From Torreya grandis (taxonomy: Eukaryota > Streptophyta > Pinopsida > Cupressales > Taxaceae), in NCBI GenBank assembly GCA_037957365.1, contig JARHVA010003187.1, positions 1,861,001 through 1,925,000 of the forward strand: a stretch of 64,000 bases of DNA, in the 5' to 3' direction. The notes below the pieces were generated by a model. That model worked only from the letters and a program-made list of their open reading frames with translations. It ran no database searches and was not told the DNA's origin. Shown here piece by piece: positions 37,780 to 48,699 of this stretch; position 1 is the stretch's first letter; every line of letters starts with the position of its first letter. A program made the position numbers and the translations under genes.

Positions 37780-38215
37780 TTCATAATTCCATCCAAGAGG
37801 CTGCTCACCATACTTGAGTAGATACTTTTCATATTTTTCTACCATAGTTTTGGAGAAAGTCTACCAATTCAATAGCATGAGTTTGACATCCAATTTTTTT
37901 TTGCTTTATTGTGGTGTTCTCCTTGCCACATTTATATTATATTTTGGTGCTAGTGTAGCTTCTAAGGTTTTCCAATAGGCCTCATGTTTTACTATATTTC
38001 TTTCTATTTTTTCCATTTTATTGCTTAATAGTGATATATAGTCCTCGATCTCTTAAAAAATAAATAATATGTTTATTTTTCCTTATATTCATCTTGTAGA
38101 GTGATCCATTTCTCCTGCTCTTCTTTTCGATAGATTTTGTTAGCTTCATAATTAGTGGCAGCTGTATTGACTTATTTCTCCAGATTTTCTAATTCTTTAT
38201 TTTTGTTATGCATTT
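37780..38215 (-). pseudogene. coiled-coil-like coding remnant, unknown protein
   Basis: The minus strand translates in two or three frames into charged, helical sequence. From about 38.2 kb it reads KELENLEK, a stop, then VNTAATNYEANKIYRKEEQE. After a frame change near 38.05 kb comes a 50-codon open run with EIEDYISLLSNKMEKIERNI and, further on, APKYNINVARRTPQ. After another stop comes KTMVEKYEKYLLKYGEQPLG. The heptad-like spacing of I/L/Y with K/E suggests a coiled coil. I do not recognise a family; a retroelement gag-like protein or a decayed host gene are both possible. Stops and frameshifts make it non-functional. Confidence 0.35.
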
Positions 38216-38292
38216 ATAAGGGCTAATTAGCAGAATATTCAAAGTATGTTGTCGCATCTCTTATAGTTCTAAATAAATACATTAAAAATAAT

Positions 38293-38341
38293 ATCTGTCA
38301 ACATATTTTACATAGATTTATATAAAATATGTATATTAGTT
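38293..38341. repeat. solitary arm of the foldback element family
   Basis: CTGTCAACATATTTTACATA and the following 30 bp match the right arm of the 16404-16560 foldback element. No matching left arm is present nearby. Confidence 0.6.
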
Positions 38342-38589
38342 AAATAATTATATATTTTTATTTGTTAAGTTACATTAACTTACACAATATTAATTTATAA
38401 AAAAATATAATGATAATATATTTGTTCCCCTGAATCAATGATCTGTATGAAATTCAAAGAAAAAGAAGAGAGGAAAAACTTCCACCAAAATAAGACAAGC
38501 TTTATAATAAAGATTAACATATTATAAACCAATTGTGAGGTACAAAAACAACTTCAACACCATGAAATTGAAATAATTAAGATGCAGAG

Positions 38590-39143
38590 TGTTAATTTCT
38601 ATAACCCAGCAACAGATTAATTCCACAATAAATTCACAGACATAAATCTGATTTATAACGATTAATACAACTGGGTTAATTAACAACTAATAACAGCGAA
38701 AGCAAAAATAACAATAAGCCAATACAAAAAGACAATAACACAGATATACCCAGGAAACCACAATGCAGGGAAAAACTTGCAAATGTTGGATCTTCTATTC
38801 AGCCTAACAGCAAACTTTTCTTTCGAAAAATACAATGTATGAGTTTGCTACAGCAATCTTACTTTTATAGAGAGCCTAGCTACTTTACTTAGTGTTCAAG
38901 AAAAAGAAGCTTTCCTTAGCATGCAAGGAAAAGAAGCTTTCCTTATCATGCAAGAAAAAGAAGCTTTCCTTGCTTTCTTTGGCTTTTCTATTTTTACATA
39001 TAAAATCACACTAGGATTTATCTTATCCTTACAAACTCAAAAACATTCTAGAAACTATTGTTGCTGAAAATCCAACTCGAATTGCTTTAAAGCATGCTTT
39101 AAAACAATTCCACATTCCACCTTTCGAGCTACAAAAATCAACA
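38590..39143 (-). repeat. small copia element, 3' LTR with internal VNTR
   Basis: At 554 bp this LTR is 53 bp longer than its partner. The difference is a tandem repeat of about 27 bp (AAGAAGCTTTCCTTA with a GCATGCAAG linker) present three times at about 38899-38975 but once in the other LTR. Confidence 0.92.
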
Positions 39144-39288
39144 CTCCCTCTTAGCGAGGAAGGTGTTTTGCACCACACCCAACTTGTCCCTGAAAAATTC
39201 AAACTTGCTCTTCATCAAGACCTTCGTCAGGATATCTGAAATTTGTTCGTTCGTAGGAATGTAATTGAGCTTCACTATCCCCTTCCAA
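39138..39288 (-). pseudogene. copia pol C-terminal tail
   Basis: The minus strand reads KLNYIPTNEQISDILTK and then FFRDKLGVVQNTFLAKREC. This is the conserved C-terminus of copia RNase H/pol (family pattern Y-I-P-T-x-E-Q-x-x-D-x-L-T-K). The stop codon TGA is formed by the first bases of the LTR (TGTTGA). It is open and well kept but has no RT or RNase H core in front of it. Confidence 0.85.
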
Positions 39289-40431
39289 ACTCAAGAACCA
39301 AGAGAAACTCTATCCCTTCTTCAGGTTCCTTCCCAGAGTTAAGAGATTAACGCCTCCTTACCAAACCCACAGACCAAGAGAAAACACTTCTCCTATTCAG
39401 GCTCCATACTGAGTTAAGAGACCAAGGTCAAATCCTATGACCTTACTTTGAGGGCTTCGAACTGCTCCCAACCCACTGAAAAACACCATTCCAACTCTGC
39501 TAGGAACACCCTCTGCTTCAACTGCCTAGTAGCCCACTATCTGCACCCCAACATCCTGTTCAAGAACTTGACTGACTACACCACTGAGAAACCCAACTGA
39601 ATCTCCAACAGCATCCACACATAGACAAAACTTGTCTACACAAGCTACACCAAACCAATGTAGCTTCGCAAGATCAATCCAGATCTTGCCAACCCCCAAA
39701 ATACTGGGGTGGAGGAAAACGGCTCCTGATGACCCACCTCTTCAAGACTCTGCAACTCCAACATCCTAAGTGACCCCATCGAACTTTCCTCCAATAGTAC
39801 TGAAACTCTCAACCAATAGTATGACAGGGAAAAGACAACTCTTCAGATCAAACACCCCAGGCCCATCTGTAGGAATGGAATTCTTCCACGAACTCTCCTT
39901 TGAAACCAATGCAATGCAACATGACCAATTATCTTCCCACTATGACACACCAAAGTGATGCTTCCTTGGATATACGCCATGGCTATGAAGAACCCACTCC
40001 ACCTCAATAGGAAAAAGAAACAAGCTGCCCCTTTCCATCCCAGCTGCCACCATGCAATGCAAAATCCACTGACTCCTTGCCAATTCTTGCATTCTTCTGC
40101 GTAGTCGACCCAACGCCACTTTCATCTTCCCAATCCCACTCCTCTGCACAATCTTCACCCTGCACGTCTGCAACGGATCAGGCACAAAAAAATACTGAGA
40201 TATAGGAAAACTGTCACTTTACCCAACCTTGGATAAAACCCTACCTCAGCACAACACGGATGGCTTGTAACTACTCGAGCCTACTCATACCCCTGAAGGA
40301 CTGGAGGCCAAGCTTACACAGCTACCACTGATTGACTTCCAACTGTAAAATGCTCGAGTCTGCGAGCCCACTATCCACAATAATCAACCCAACATGTTAC
40401 ACCACTGCCACCTCTGAACTCAAGCTTTCCT
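39289..40431 (-). other. C-rich non-coding interior of the small copia element
   Basis: The plus strand is rich in C and poor in G across about 1.1 kb (the element's sense strand is G-rich), unlike any other part of the window. Near-repeated phrases such as ACCAAGAGAAA followed by CTCC and TTCAGG occur at about 39.30 and 39.37 kb. No copia domain is readable, and the short open frames show no motif. It may be filler DNA acquired by the element. Confidence 0.6.
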
Positions 40432-41139
40432 TCAGCATTGAGCTCCCATGAGCACACTTTCGATATGCCCACACTTCTCCGTGGCGCGCCTGACGGCACT
40501 CCACACTGGCCTGCCACACATCTGTGGGTGGCTGAGTAGCTTCTTATGGCCACCCAGCGCCGCTGCAATGCGACTATATATCTTCGCATCGTCGAACGTT
40601 GAGGCACCTACCCTGGCCGCTTCCAGCCTGTTTATGCCCTGTGCCATAGCTACCACGTCTGCTATGTACTTTTGCGCCATCTTCACAGTCGCGTGCACGC
40701 ATCGCCTGGCCCATTTGTGCCCGCTAGAGTGTTCTTTTGCGCGTTCATCTGTCCCAGCCTGCGGCTTGCACCTATTGTTGGCCTCTTCCCACTTAGCATA
40801 CGCCTCTCCGCTCAAATATTTTACTCCCTTTGAGCCCAGTGCAGTCTGCCAACTTGATATGGCCAGGTTGGGCTTAGCCTCCCACACCATCTTAGACACT
40901 ATTACTGGCAGCCGTCTTTCGACCGTCCTGCATAGTGCTATTGTGGCTTTCTGTGGTACCGCAGCCTTTTTAACTTCATGTGAATCTAAGGCAACAGGAT
41001 CATTTGTTGGTGGAGTCACTTCTGTGCTAGCATAGATCCACAGCCTGTTCTCCTTGAGAACAGATGTAATCTAAACCTTCCACTACAAGAAGTTAGACAC
41101 ACCCTCGACCCTGTCCTCGTATCGAACGCTGGTTGCCAT
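40432..41139 (-). pseudogene. truncated copia gag joined to a GC-rich ORF of unknown origin
   Basis: The ATG at 41137-41139 opens with YEDRVEGVSNFL, a stop, WKV, a stop, then ITSVLKENRLWIYASTEVTP. This is the typical copia gag N-terminus (family pattern D-x-L-x-G-x-x-N-F-x-x-W-K). From about 41.0 kb the same frame stays open for 195 codons to TAG at 40432 but no longer resembles gag. It is rich in Ala, Lys and Cys, with segments such as KWARRCVHATVKMAQKYIAD and SRIAAALGGHKKLLSHPQMC. The DNA is GC-rich and contains many CpG, unlike its surroundings. I do not recognise the segment; a captured host gene fragment is my leading idea. The antisense strand is open over the same span. Confidence 0.55.
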
Positions 41140-41226
41140 AGCCACAAAAAGAACTAAGGATGAAAGAACTGATTTTTTTTTTTGAAATCTGCGTTACAAA
41201 TCTTGGCTTCGTATTTAGAGTTTAGA

Positions 41227-41238
41227 GCTCTGATACCA
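41227..41238 (-). other. tRNA-iMet primer-binding site of the small copia element
   Basis: The minus strand reads TGGTATCAGAGC directly inside the 5' LTR. Confidence 0.93.
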
Positions 41239-41739
41239 TGTTAATTTCTATAACACAGCAACAAATTAATTCCACAATAAATTCACATACATAAATCTGA
41301 TTTATAACGATTAATACAACTGGGTTAATTAACAACTAATAACAGCGGAAGCAAAAATAACAATAAGCCAATACAAAAAGACAATAACACAAATACACCC
41401 AGGAAACCCCAATGCAGGGAAAAACCTGCAAATGTTGGATCTTTTATTCAGCCTAACAGCAAACTTCTCTTTTGCAAAAATACAATGTATGAGTTTGCTA
41501 CAACAATCTTACTTTTATAGAGAGCCTAGCTGCTTTACTTAGCATGCAAGAAAAAGAAGCTTTCCTTGCTTTCTTTGGCTTTTCTATTTTTACACATAAA
41601 ATCACACTAAGATTTATCTTATCCTTACAAACTCAGAAACATTCTAGAAACTACTGTTGCTGAAAATCCAACTCGAATTGTTTTAAAGCATGCTTTAAAA
41701 CAATTCTACATTCCACCTTTCGAGCTACAAAAATCAACA
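41239..41739 (-). repeat. small copia element, 5' LTR
   Basis: This 501-bp LTR is highly similar to 38590-39143 apart from the repeat-number difference, so the insertion is relatively young for this window. Confidence 0.92.
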
Positions 41740-43089
41740 CAAAGATGGTAGTGGTGGCTTTTTGGTTCCTCCTCCTCCCAAGATTGACATTTATGGAGGT
41801 AGAAGGTGATGAATTCCTTTATGAATTCACTGTGGCTTCTTTGTAATACCACAATCATGTTACCAAAACAATATGGGCTTAATATCCGGACAAGAACCTT
41901 ATTGTTGGTACAATTTATTTTTTTTGTCTTTACAATTTCAATCAACCAAACAGAGATGATCTAATTTAAAGGAGTGAAAATATATAAAAAATATTGTGTA
42001 AATTAAAATAAAACTATACAAAACTTTTTTATTGTATTTTATTTGTATATCTAAAATTTATTAAAAAAAAATTAATAATTAATCAATTTTTTTTTGAGAC
42101 AAATTTTAATTATCTTGATTATTTATATTAAAAATATATAATAAATAAGAAAAATAATTAATATTTTAAAATGAGAATGAAAATTACTATATAATTAAAG
42201 TTGAGACATTTTTGTATTTATAAATCTGAATTTTGTGTTATTCTGAAATATGGTAAAAGTATATTTTTAAAGGTAAGAAATTCCATTCTCTTTATTAATG
42301 TTACTTTACTTTTACTCGTATATATATTAAAAGATGAAAGGTCAAAAAGAAGGGTTGAAAAGGAAATTTAATTAAATGAGACATGAGCAATTTATACGTG
42401 ATTCCTATATGCTGGTATATAAGCTGGTGAATGTGAGTAGAATATTACTTGCTGTGTATGGAAGGAATTACTTGAATCATGGCTCCACCCTTTTCACCAC
42501 GTTTTGCAGTTACCCTTTAAATTTCTATGTGGATAAGGTTTCACTATTACTCAAATATAAGATATATTTAAATGTTTAAATATGTTTTTTTTTTTTTTTT
42601 TTCGTTTGATCATTTTTAAAAAATGAATGTTTTTTTGGTATTATAATAATGTTAATATATTTTTTAAATGATAATATTTTTAAATAATTGTCACATGAAT
42701 GTTAAATTTAAAGTTAGAATTAAAAGTGAATATATTTATTCTATTACAATCCATCACCTCCATCTAATTGTTATTGTAGAATGCTTCTCAACATAATACT
42801 ATAATATTAAATATAATAATTATATATGTATTATATTTTGTATATAATAAATATGTAATAATGTATGTAATATAGTATTACAATATTATAATATATTATA
42901 ATATTATAATGTAATTATAATATAATATATACGAATAGTTGTCTTAAAGGTGTAAGTTTCACCAGATGAGATGTAATTCTTTGTTTTGTTAAAAGGGGGT
43001 TTTGCAAAGTGAAAGAGTGTAAATTGGCAGTGTTACATTTCTCAAAACTTATGATCGTTGATCTTACCTCAATTTTTATAAACTATCTC
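41740..43089. other. AT-rich non-coding interval
   Basis: No gene is supported. The minus-strand frame at 41706-41945 begins in the flank and ends in the LTR, with no recognisable domain. A T-run of about 18 lies at 42585-42602, and TA-rich low-complexity DNA lies at 42.79-42.93 kb. Confidence 0.55.
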
Positions 43090-43440
43090 TGTTGAAACAT
43101 CTTGTCATTGCCCTTCACCATTATTGTCTAGCGCACTTTAAAACTTTTTACCGCTTACATATTCTATATAACTTTGCCCTTTCTCATTATTTCGTCATTG
43201 CTCAAGTTCATTGTAAAACAAAATGTCTCCTCTCTGCGCAATTTATTACCACGCTATAAAAATGAACACACAACCTCATTTTCCACTATCACTTCCACTA
43301 AAAATATAAAATTATTATTATTTAACACATCATATAAAAAAATCAAAAAATATCAACAATCATTGATTTTGAAAAAATAGAACAATCGATTTATACTCTT
43401 TCACTTCATACAACTCCACTTTACTAAATTAAAATATTAT
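43090..43440. repeat. dispersed repeat, copy B (see 36690-37090)
   Basis: This is the same-orientation relative of 36690-37090, diverged by small indels and substitutions. No reading frame is shared. Confidence 0.7.
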
Positions 43441-43629
43441 ATACCTTCATATATATAACTCATACCTTTGAAACAACCCATAATCATTACATGTCAACTC
43501 AAACATGGATGGAACAATTGCGACCCTCAAATAATTACGAACTCGTGGCTACTTCAGCGTTCGTTTTGGTGCTTTAGGTATAAGTTTCAATAATTATGGA
43601 TGTGTAAATATAGTAATATCATGAGATTC

Positions 43630-44275
43630 TTTTATGACCCCACACCACTGCAATAGTGGCGAAGATAGATACAAACAACTTTTTCTTGGCCCAGCGGATC
43701 CATGTTAGGTTTCCAATGTTTTATGAGCTTGCGACTAAATTTGACGGTCGATGCTGCGTGTCATGATTTTTTTGTGTGCTTTTAAAATGTTCGTATAATT
43801 AATGATATAATAAAAACAAAATATTAAAAATAATTTATATATTTATTATAAGAGAAAGGTTTTAATAATAGTGTATTTTAATTTTGGATACTGATTAACT
43901 AACGTGTCATAATATAATAATAGATTTCAAAAAATTTATCCATTTTAATATGTCATCTTAATTACTTATAATTAAAGTTTTAAGGTTTAATTTATTATAT
44001 ATTTTATAATATAATCAATTTTATTAAGAGATGTCATAAAATACATTGTTTAAACTTATGATCAAAACTTAACTTTTTGAGTATCAATAATTATGTATTA
44101 GAGTACCCCACACGATTTGCAAGAGTGGCGAAGATACAACTTTTTCTTGGCCCAGCGGATCCATAGGTTTCCAATGTTTTATGAGGTTGCGACTAAATTT
44201 GACGGTCGATGCTGCGTGTCATGAATTCTTTTTCCGTGTGCTTTTAAAATGTTTGTATAATTAATAATATAAATA
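43630..44275. repeat. spaced direct duplication with an approximately 160-bp conserved core
   Basis: The blocks at about 43632-43815 and 44103-44275 are nearly identical in the core (CTTGGCCCAGCGGATCCAT, GCGACTAAATTTGACGGTCG, ATGCTGCGTGTCATGA), while the AT-rich sequence between them has diverged. Each is a CpG-containing island in AT-rich DNA. An AT dinucleotide run is at about 44272-44290. Confidence 0.85.
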
Positions 44276-44299
44276 TATATATATATATTAAAAATAATT

Positions 44300-45423
44300 T
44301 TTTAAATTTATGAACAAAGTTTAATTTTTCAAGTACTAATAATTTTTATTAGATTATCAAGACTTAAATTTTATTTATTTAGATATGACTGATTATTTTT
44401 AATTTTATAAAATAAATGTTGAAAAGCATTAGATACTACATACACCATTACTTGTACATTTTAATATTTATACATATTAATATGTTCTATCAATAGGATA
44501 TACTTATACAAAAAAATTGTTTTATTATGATTAGATGTACCACTACTAGAACCTTTCCTTTAATTCTCAAAATTTCACATTATATGTAATACGGTTTTTT
44601 TTAAAATAATTATATTTTTTTATAAAAGTAAAAGAAGATTTTGACGAGATTTTATATTTCGATATAGAAATAAGCAAACCAACAACTAATAGGGTGGTCC
44701 CATGGAAAGGGCAACTGCAATTATTTTGCAGTTGCAGGGGGTTCCATGTAACTTCAAATTTCTTCAACTGCAAAAAATTGAATATTTTATTTAAAAATAA
44801 GAGCAATGGTTACAAATGAAAGAGATTTTTAAAGATGGGTAGACGTTGGGGGTAAGAATTTGCAACGCTTATAGAGAAAATTTAAGCACAAAAAAAGTAC
44901 CTTACAACGAATAAAAATTTATGTAGTAATTTTTTTAATTATTCAAACCTCCTAAATTTTGTGCGTAAATAATTTTTACAGTTTAAAAAATCTATAAAAA
45001 CACTTTAATCCATAATTTATTCTAAATAATCTCTGTAACACCCACTAAATATTTTCAGACTTATAATCTCATGATGATGTACATGCATGATATCGTGTGC
45101 GGAAGTTTGGAAGATGATAAATTCAACAATGCATCCAAAATAATTGTTTTTTTTTCAAAATACGAATCACGGCATTCACTACTCTTTGTCAACGAATTTA
45201 ATGACAAGCTTTCTTCCAACGAGTAAAATTGGAGTTTCCGTTACCGGAAATGTTTATTTTGTCGGTACGTTCCCATTTTATAAGAAACATCATTGTATAT
45301 ATTTTATAAATGTTGATAAAAAGCAAATCCTTTGATCGGTAAGGTGCATTTGTATCTGAGTTTTTTGGTAATTTCATTTCCAAAAGTTTTGTGGAACGTA
45401 CCAAGTGTCGTTTCTTTATATAT
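44300..45423. other. AT-rich non-coding interval
   Basis: Apart from the hairpin near 44.72 kb I find no gene or element. Opposite-strand open frames at 45.14-45.40 kb overlap each other and show no motif. Confidence 0.5.
44701..44748. repeat. strong inverted repeat (hairpin)
   Basis: GCAACTGCAA (44711-44720) is followed by a 5-base loop and TTGCAGTTGC (44726-44735), a perfect 10-bp stem. It is extended outward by CATGGAA (44701-44707) pairing with TTCCATG (44742-44748) across a small asymmetric bulge. It could be the core of a MITE or a structured RNA. A further TTCAACTGCAAAA copy of the stem word lies at about 44763. Confidence 0.8.
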
Positions 45424-46255
45424 AAGTTTTATTAATTTCATTTTAAAATGTATTAGTAGTTTAGTTTTATTTTTCAAAATATTTTGATAAATGATATTTT
45501 TATTTAAAATTAATTTTATTTTAAAATATATTGAAAGATTAGTCTCATCTTTTCAAGTAGATTTAGAATTAGTTGTTTTAATCATATTTTCAATTTTTGT
45601 TATCATGATTTAGTTTCATTTTTTTATTATATTTCGAGATCATTTTAAAATTTTGGAACGTATTAAAAGTTTAGTTTCATTTCTCTATTTTTAAGTTTTA
45701 TTAATTTCATTCTAAAATGTACCATTAATTTATTTTTATCTTTCATGATATTTGGTAAATCATGTTTTTATTTAAAATTAATTTTATTTTAAAATGTATC
45801 GGAAGATTAGTCTCTTTTTGGCATATTTTGAAATGTTCATCTCATTTATATATTCAAATTTCGTTAGCAGAGTTTGGTCTCATCTCCCTATTACACCTCG
45901 AGATCATTTTAAAGTTTTGCAACTTACCAGTAGTTTAGTCTTATTTCTCTATATTTAAGTTTTATTAATTTCATCTTAGAAAGTATCAATAATTTACTCC
46001 CATCTTTCATAATATTCAGTTAATCATATTTTTATGTAAAATTAATTTTATTTTAAAATGTTTCGGAAGAAATATAGATTTCCTATACCTCATCGAGATG
46101 ATATGATGGATGTGGTTGGAGGAGCTAAATAATTTACCAAGATTAGTCTCATCTTTCCGAGTATATTTTTAAATGTTTGTTTCACTTATATATTCAAATT
46201 TTGTTACCACAATTTAGTCTCATCTCTTTATTACACTTCAAGATCATATACTTAT
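45424..46255. repeat. 266-bp tandem repeat, about three units
   Basis: The anchor AAGTTTTATTAATTTCAT occurs at about 45424, 45693 and 45957, and each unit continues through AATTAATTTTATTTTAAAAT, TTAGTCTC and CGAGATCATTTT-type blocks. Unit three is interrupted at about 46070-46135 by some 65 bp not present in the others. It is related in word content to the 37.23-37.69 kb minisatellite. Confidence 0.8.
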
Positions 46256-46485
46256 TCTAATTTAAATGTAAAAAGTATATATAATTTTGATATTACGTCA
46301 CTACCATCACATTTGCCCTGTCGATTATCTTTTAGAAGTGTAAACGTGTTAAACATCTTAACAACATCTTACGTTCTATTAATTAAACATACTTTTAAAA
46401 TTTTTAAGGGAAAATTTTAAATATTAATCCCAAACATTGAGATATAAAAAATACATTTCCTAAAATTTACAATCTATAGTCCAAA

Positions 46486-46740
46486 ATCTTTTCTTCCATG
46501 ATTGAAAAATTGTCTCTTATCATAAACATCACTTTCGGACTATTGTACACAACTAAGTTGGTAAATATCTTATTCACAATTAATTACATAGACATGTTTT
46601 TATTATTATTGGTAAAAGGATTTTTTAGAATTTGGAGTTATGAACCAGAACACTTTTGACTGGAGTTACGAACCACTCTAGGATACAAATGGGAGGCCCA
46701 GATCCCCTTTCCAACCATCACAGTTACGAACGACCTTATA
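46486..46740. repeat. diverged upstream relative of the 849-bp duplication
   Basis: TTCTTCCATGATTG, TTTTTATTATTATT, TTTAGAATTTGGAGTTATGAA and GGATACAAATG occur in the same order as in 47.08-47.30 kb and 47.93-48.14 kb, but with more differences and without the coding part. Confidence 0.75.
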
Positions 46741-47002
46741 AATATCACCACAGCCATTACGAGCTCAAAAAACTTCACTATGACCATGAAAAACATCATA
46801 AACATCTCCATCGATCATAACTAACATCAGATACCACTAAAATTTAAACTTGGATAACACCCACTTTAAGCAATTCACCTACATCTCATTAACTAATTAC
46901 ATAAACATGTTATTAAAGATCTATGAATGAATTATGTCAGTGGTCAAATAGTTTCCTGCCATCTTAAAGAGTAATCATGCTCATTATCAATAAATTTAAA
47001 AT

Positions 47003-48699
47003 AATAAAAACATATATGTCATCATTTTGGTTAATTAAAAAACCAAAAAGCTCTTAACGTGTCAAAAATTAACAATATTTTCTTCCATGATTGGAAGATT
47101 GTCTCTTTTATCATAAGCATCCATGCCATCACTTCCAGACTATTGTACACAATTAATTTGATAAACACTTTATTTTTTAGCTAATTACATAGACATGTTT
47201 TTATTATTATTAGTAAATGTTTTTTTTAGAATTTGGAGTTATGAATCAGAACACTTTTTAGTGGAGGTATGAACCAATCTGGGATACAAATGAGAGGCTT
47301 AGATCCTCCTTACAATCAATAGTCATAAACGATCAATAATCTAGAATGACACACCAGGCAAAGAAGGCACAAATACCTATACCCTGCCATTGATGATAAA
47401 AGAGATGTAGTACCTAGAAATGGTGTTGTGCACAAAAAATTGGATATCAAAAGTACCTTGCTATACCATATTTGATTATAACCACTGCCAACAAGGAAAT
47501 GAGGTTGAACTGCAGAATGACTACCAAGTTGAGCACCAAAACACCAAGAATTAGATGGTGTATGACCTAAAAATTTTCAATACCTTGGACTCTATAGGAC
47601 TTTTTCAATTATTTAACCTTCTATATTTTAGAAAACTAGTGGAAGCAAAGAAATATTTGCTTTTGCACGTCCATGAGGACTATATCTATTTTGTTGGGCA
47701 CCACATGAAGATTACACCAAAGAGAATAAGCAAGGTGTTAAGATTTCAATGCTCTAGCGCAGATGTAGAATTTGATTTGGAGGACTCAGAAGAGATAGAG
47801 AAGATAGTAACAATGCTTGAGTACCAGAAGCAAGGCCATGTCATACACATTAATAAAAACATCCACGTCATCATTTTGGTTAATTAAAAAACCAAAAATC
47901 TCTTAACGTGTCAAAAATTAACAATATTTTCTTCCATGATTAGAAGATTGTCTCTTTTATCATAAACATCCATGCCATCACTTCTAGACTATTATACACA
48001 ATTAAATTGATAAACACTTTATTTTTTAGCTAATTACATAGACTTGTTTTTATTATTATTAGTAAATGTTTTTTTAGAATTTGGAGTTATGAATCAAAAC
48101 ACTTTTCATTAGAGGTATAAACAAATATGGGATACAAATGAGAGGCTTAGATCCTCCTTACAATCAATAGTCATAAACGACTAATACTCTAGAATGACAC
48201 GCCAGACAAAGAAGGCACAAATACCTATACCCTGCCATTGATGATAAAAGAGATGTAGTACCCAGAAATGGTGTTGTGCACAAAAAATTGGATATCAAAA
48301 GTACCCTGCTATACCATATTTGATTCTAACCATCACCAACCAGGAAATGAGGTTGAACTGTAGAATGACTACCAAGTTGAGCACCAAAACACCAAGAATT
48401 AGTTGGTGTATGACCTAAAAATTTCTAATACCTTGGATTCTATAGGAAATTTTCAATTATTTAACCTTCCATATTTTAGAAAACTAGTGGAAGCAATTAA
48501 ATATTTGCTTTTACGCATCCATGAGGACTATATCTATTTTGTTGGGCACCAGATAAAGATTACACCTGAGAGAATAAGCAAGGTGTTAAGATTTCAATAC
48601 TCTAGCGCAGACGTAGAATTTGATTTGGAGGACTCAGAAGAGATAGAGAAGATAGTAACAATGCTTGAGTACCAGAAGCAAGGCCATGTCATACACATT
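47003..48699 (+). repeat. 849-bp tandem duplication
   Basis: Units at about 47003-47851 and 47852-48699 are collinear at about 95% identity by eye. Each contains leader sequence plus the first approximately 110 codons of the element's ORF. The breakpoint is seen in the first unit, where the ORF runs from CATACACATTA straight into AATAAAAACATCC, the start of the second unit's leader. Confidence 0.9.
47555..47887 (+). pseudogene. duplicated N-terminal ORF fragment (copy 1)
   Basis: It reads ...RKLVEAKKYLLLHVHEDYIYF... and ...VEFDLEDSEEIEKIVTMLEY..., then enters the duplicated leader and stops. It is the same protein segment as 48403-48720. Of the two, it has lost its downstream partner, so it is the duplicated stump. 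Confidence 0.7.

Larger units (their letters stand above)
38590..41739 (-). mobile_element. small non-autonomous copia element with replaced interior
   Basis: This 3,150-bp element on the minus strand has LTRs at 38590-39143 and 41239-41739, each beginning TG and ending CA. The minus-strand primer site TGGTATCAGAGC is at 41227-41238, and a purine tract (AAGAGGGAG) abuts the 3' LTR at 39144. The flanks CAGAG (38585-38589) and CAAAG (41740-41744) are a target duplication with one mutation. Only the ends of the polyprotein remain: the first part of gag and the last 50 codons of pol. The middle (about 39.29-41.0 kb) is unrelated to copia pol as far as I can read, and its gag-proximal part is strikingly GC-rich. 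It must have depended on a helper element. Confidence 0.9.

Noticed and set aside
40448..41035. 195-codon plus-strand open frame
   Set aside because: It is antisense to the frame that continues from copia gag. GC-rich DNA with few A/T triplets leaves both strands open. The element reads on the minus strand.
38590..41739. TRIM element
   Set aside because: The LTRs (about 500-550 bp) and interior (2.1 kb) are too long, and gag and pol ends are preserved. A deleted copia derivative fits better.
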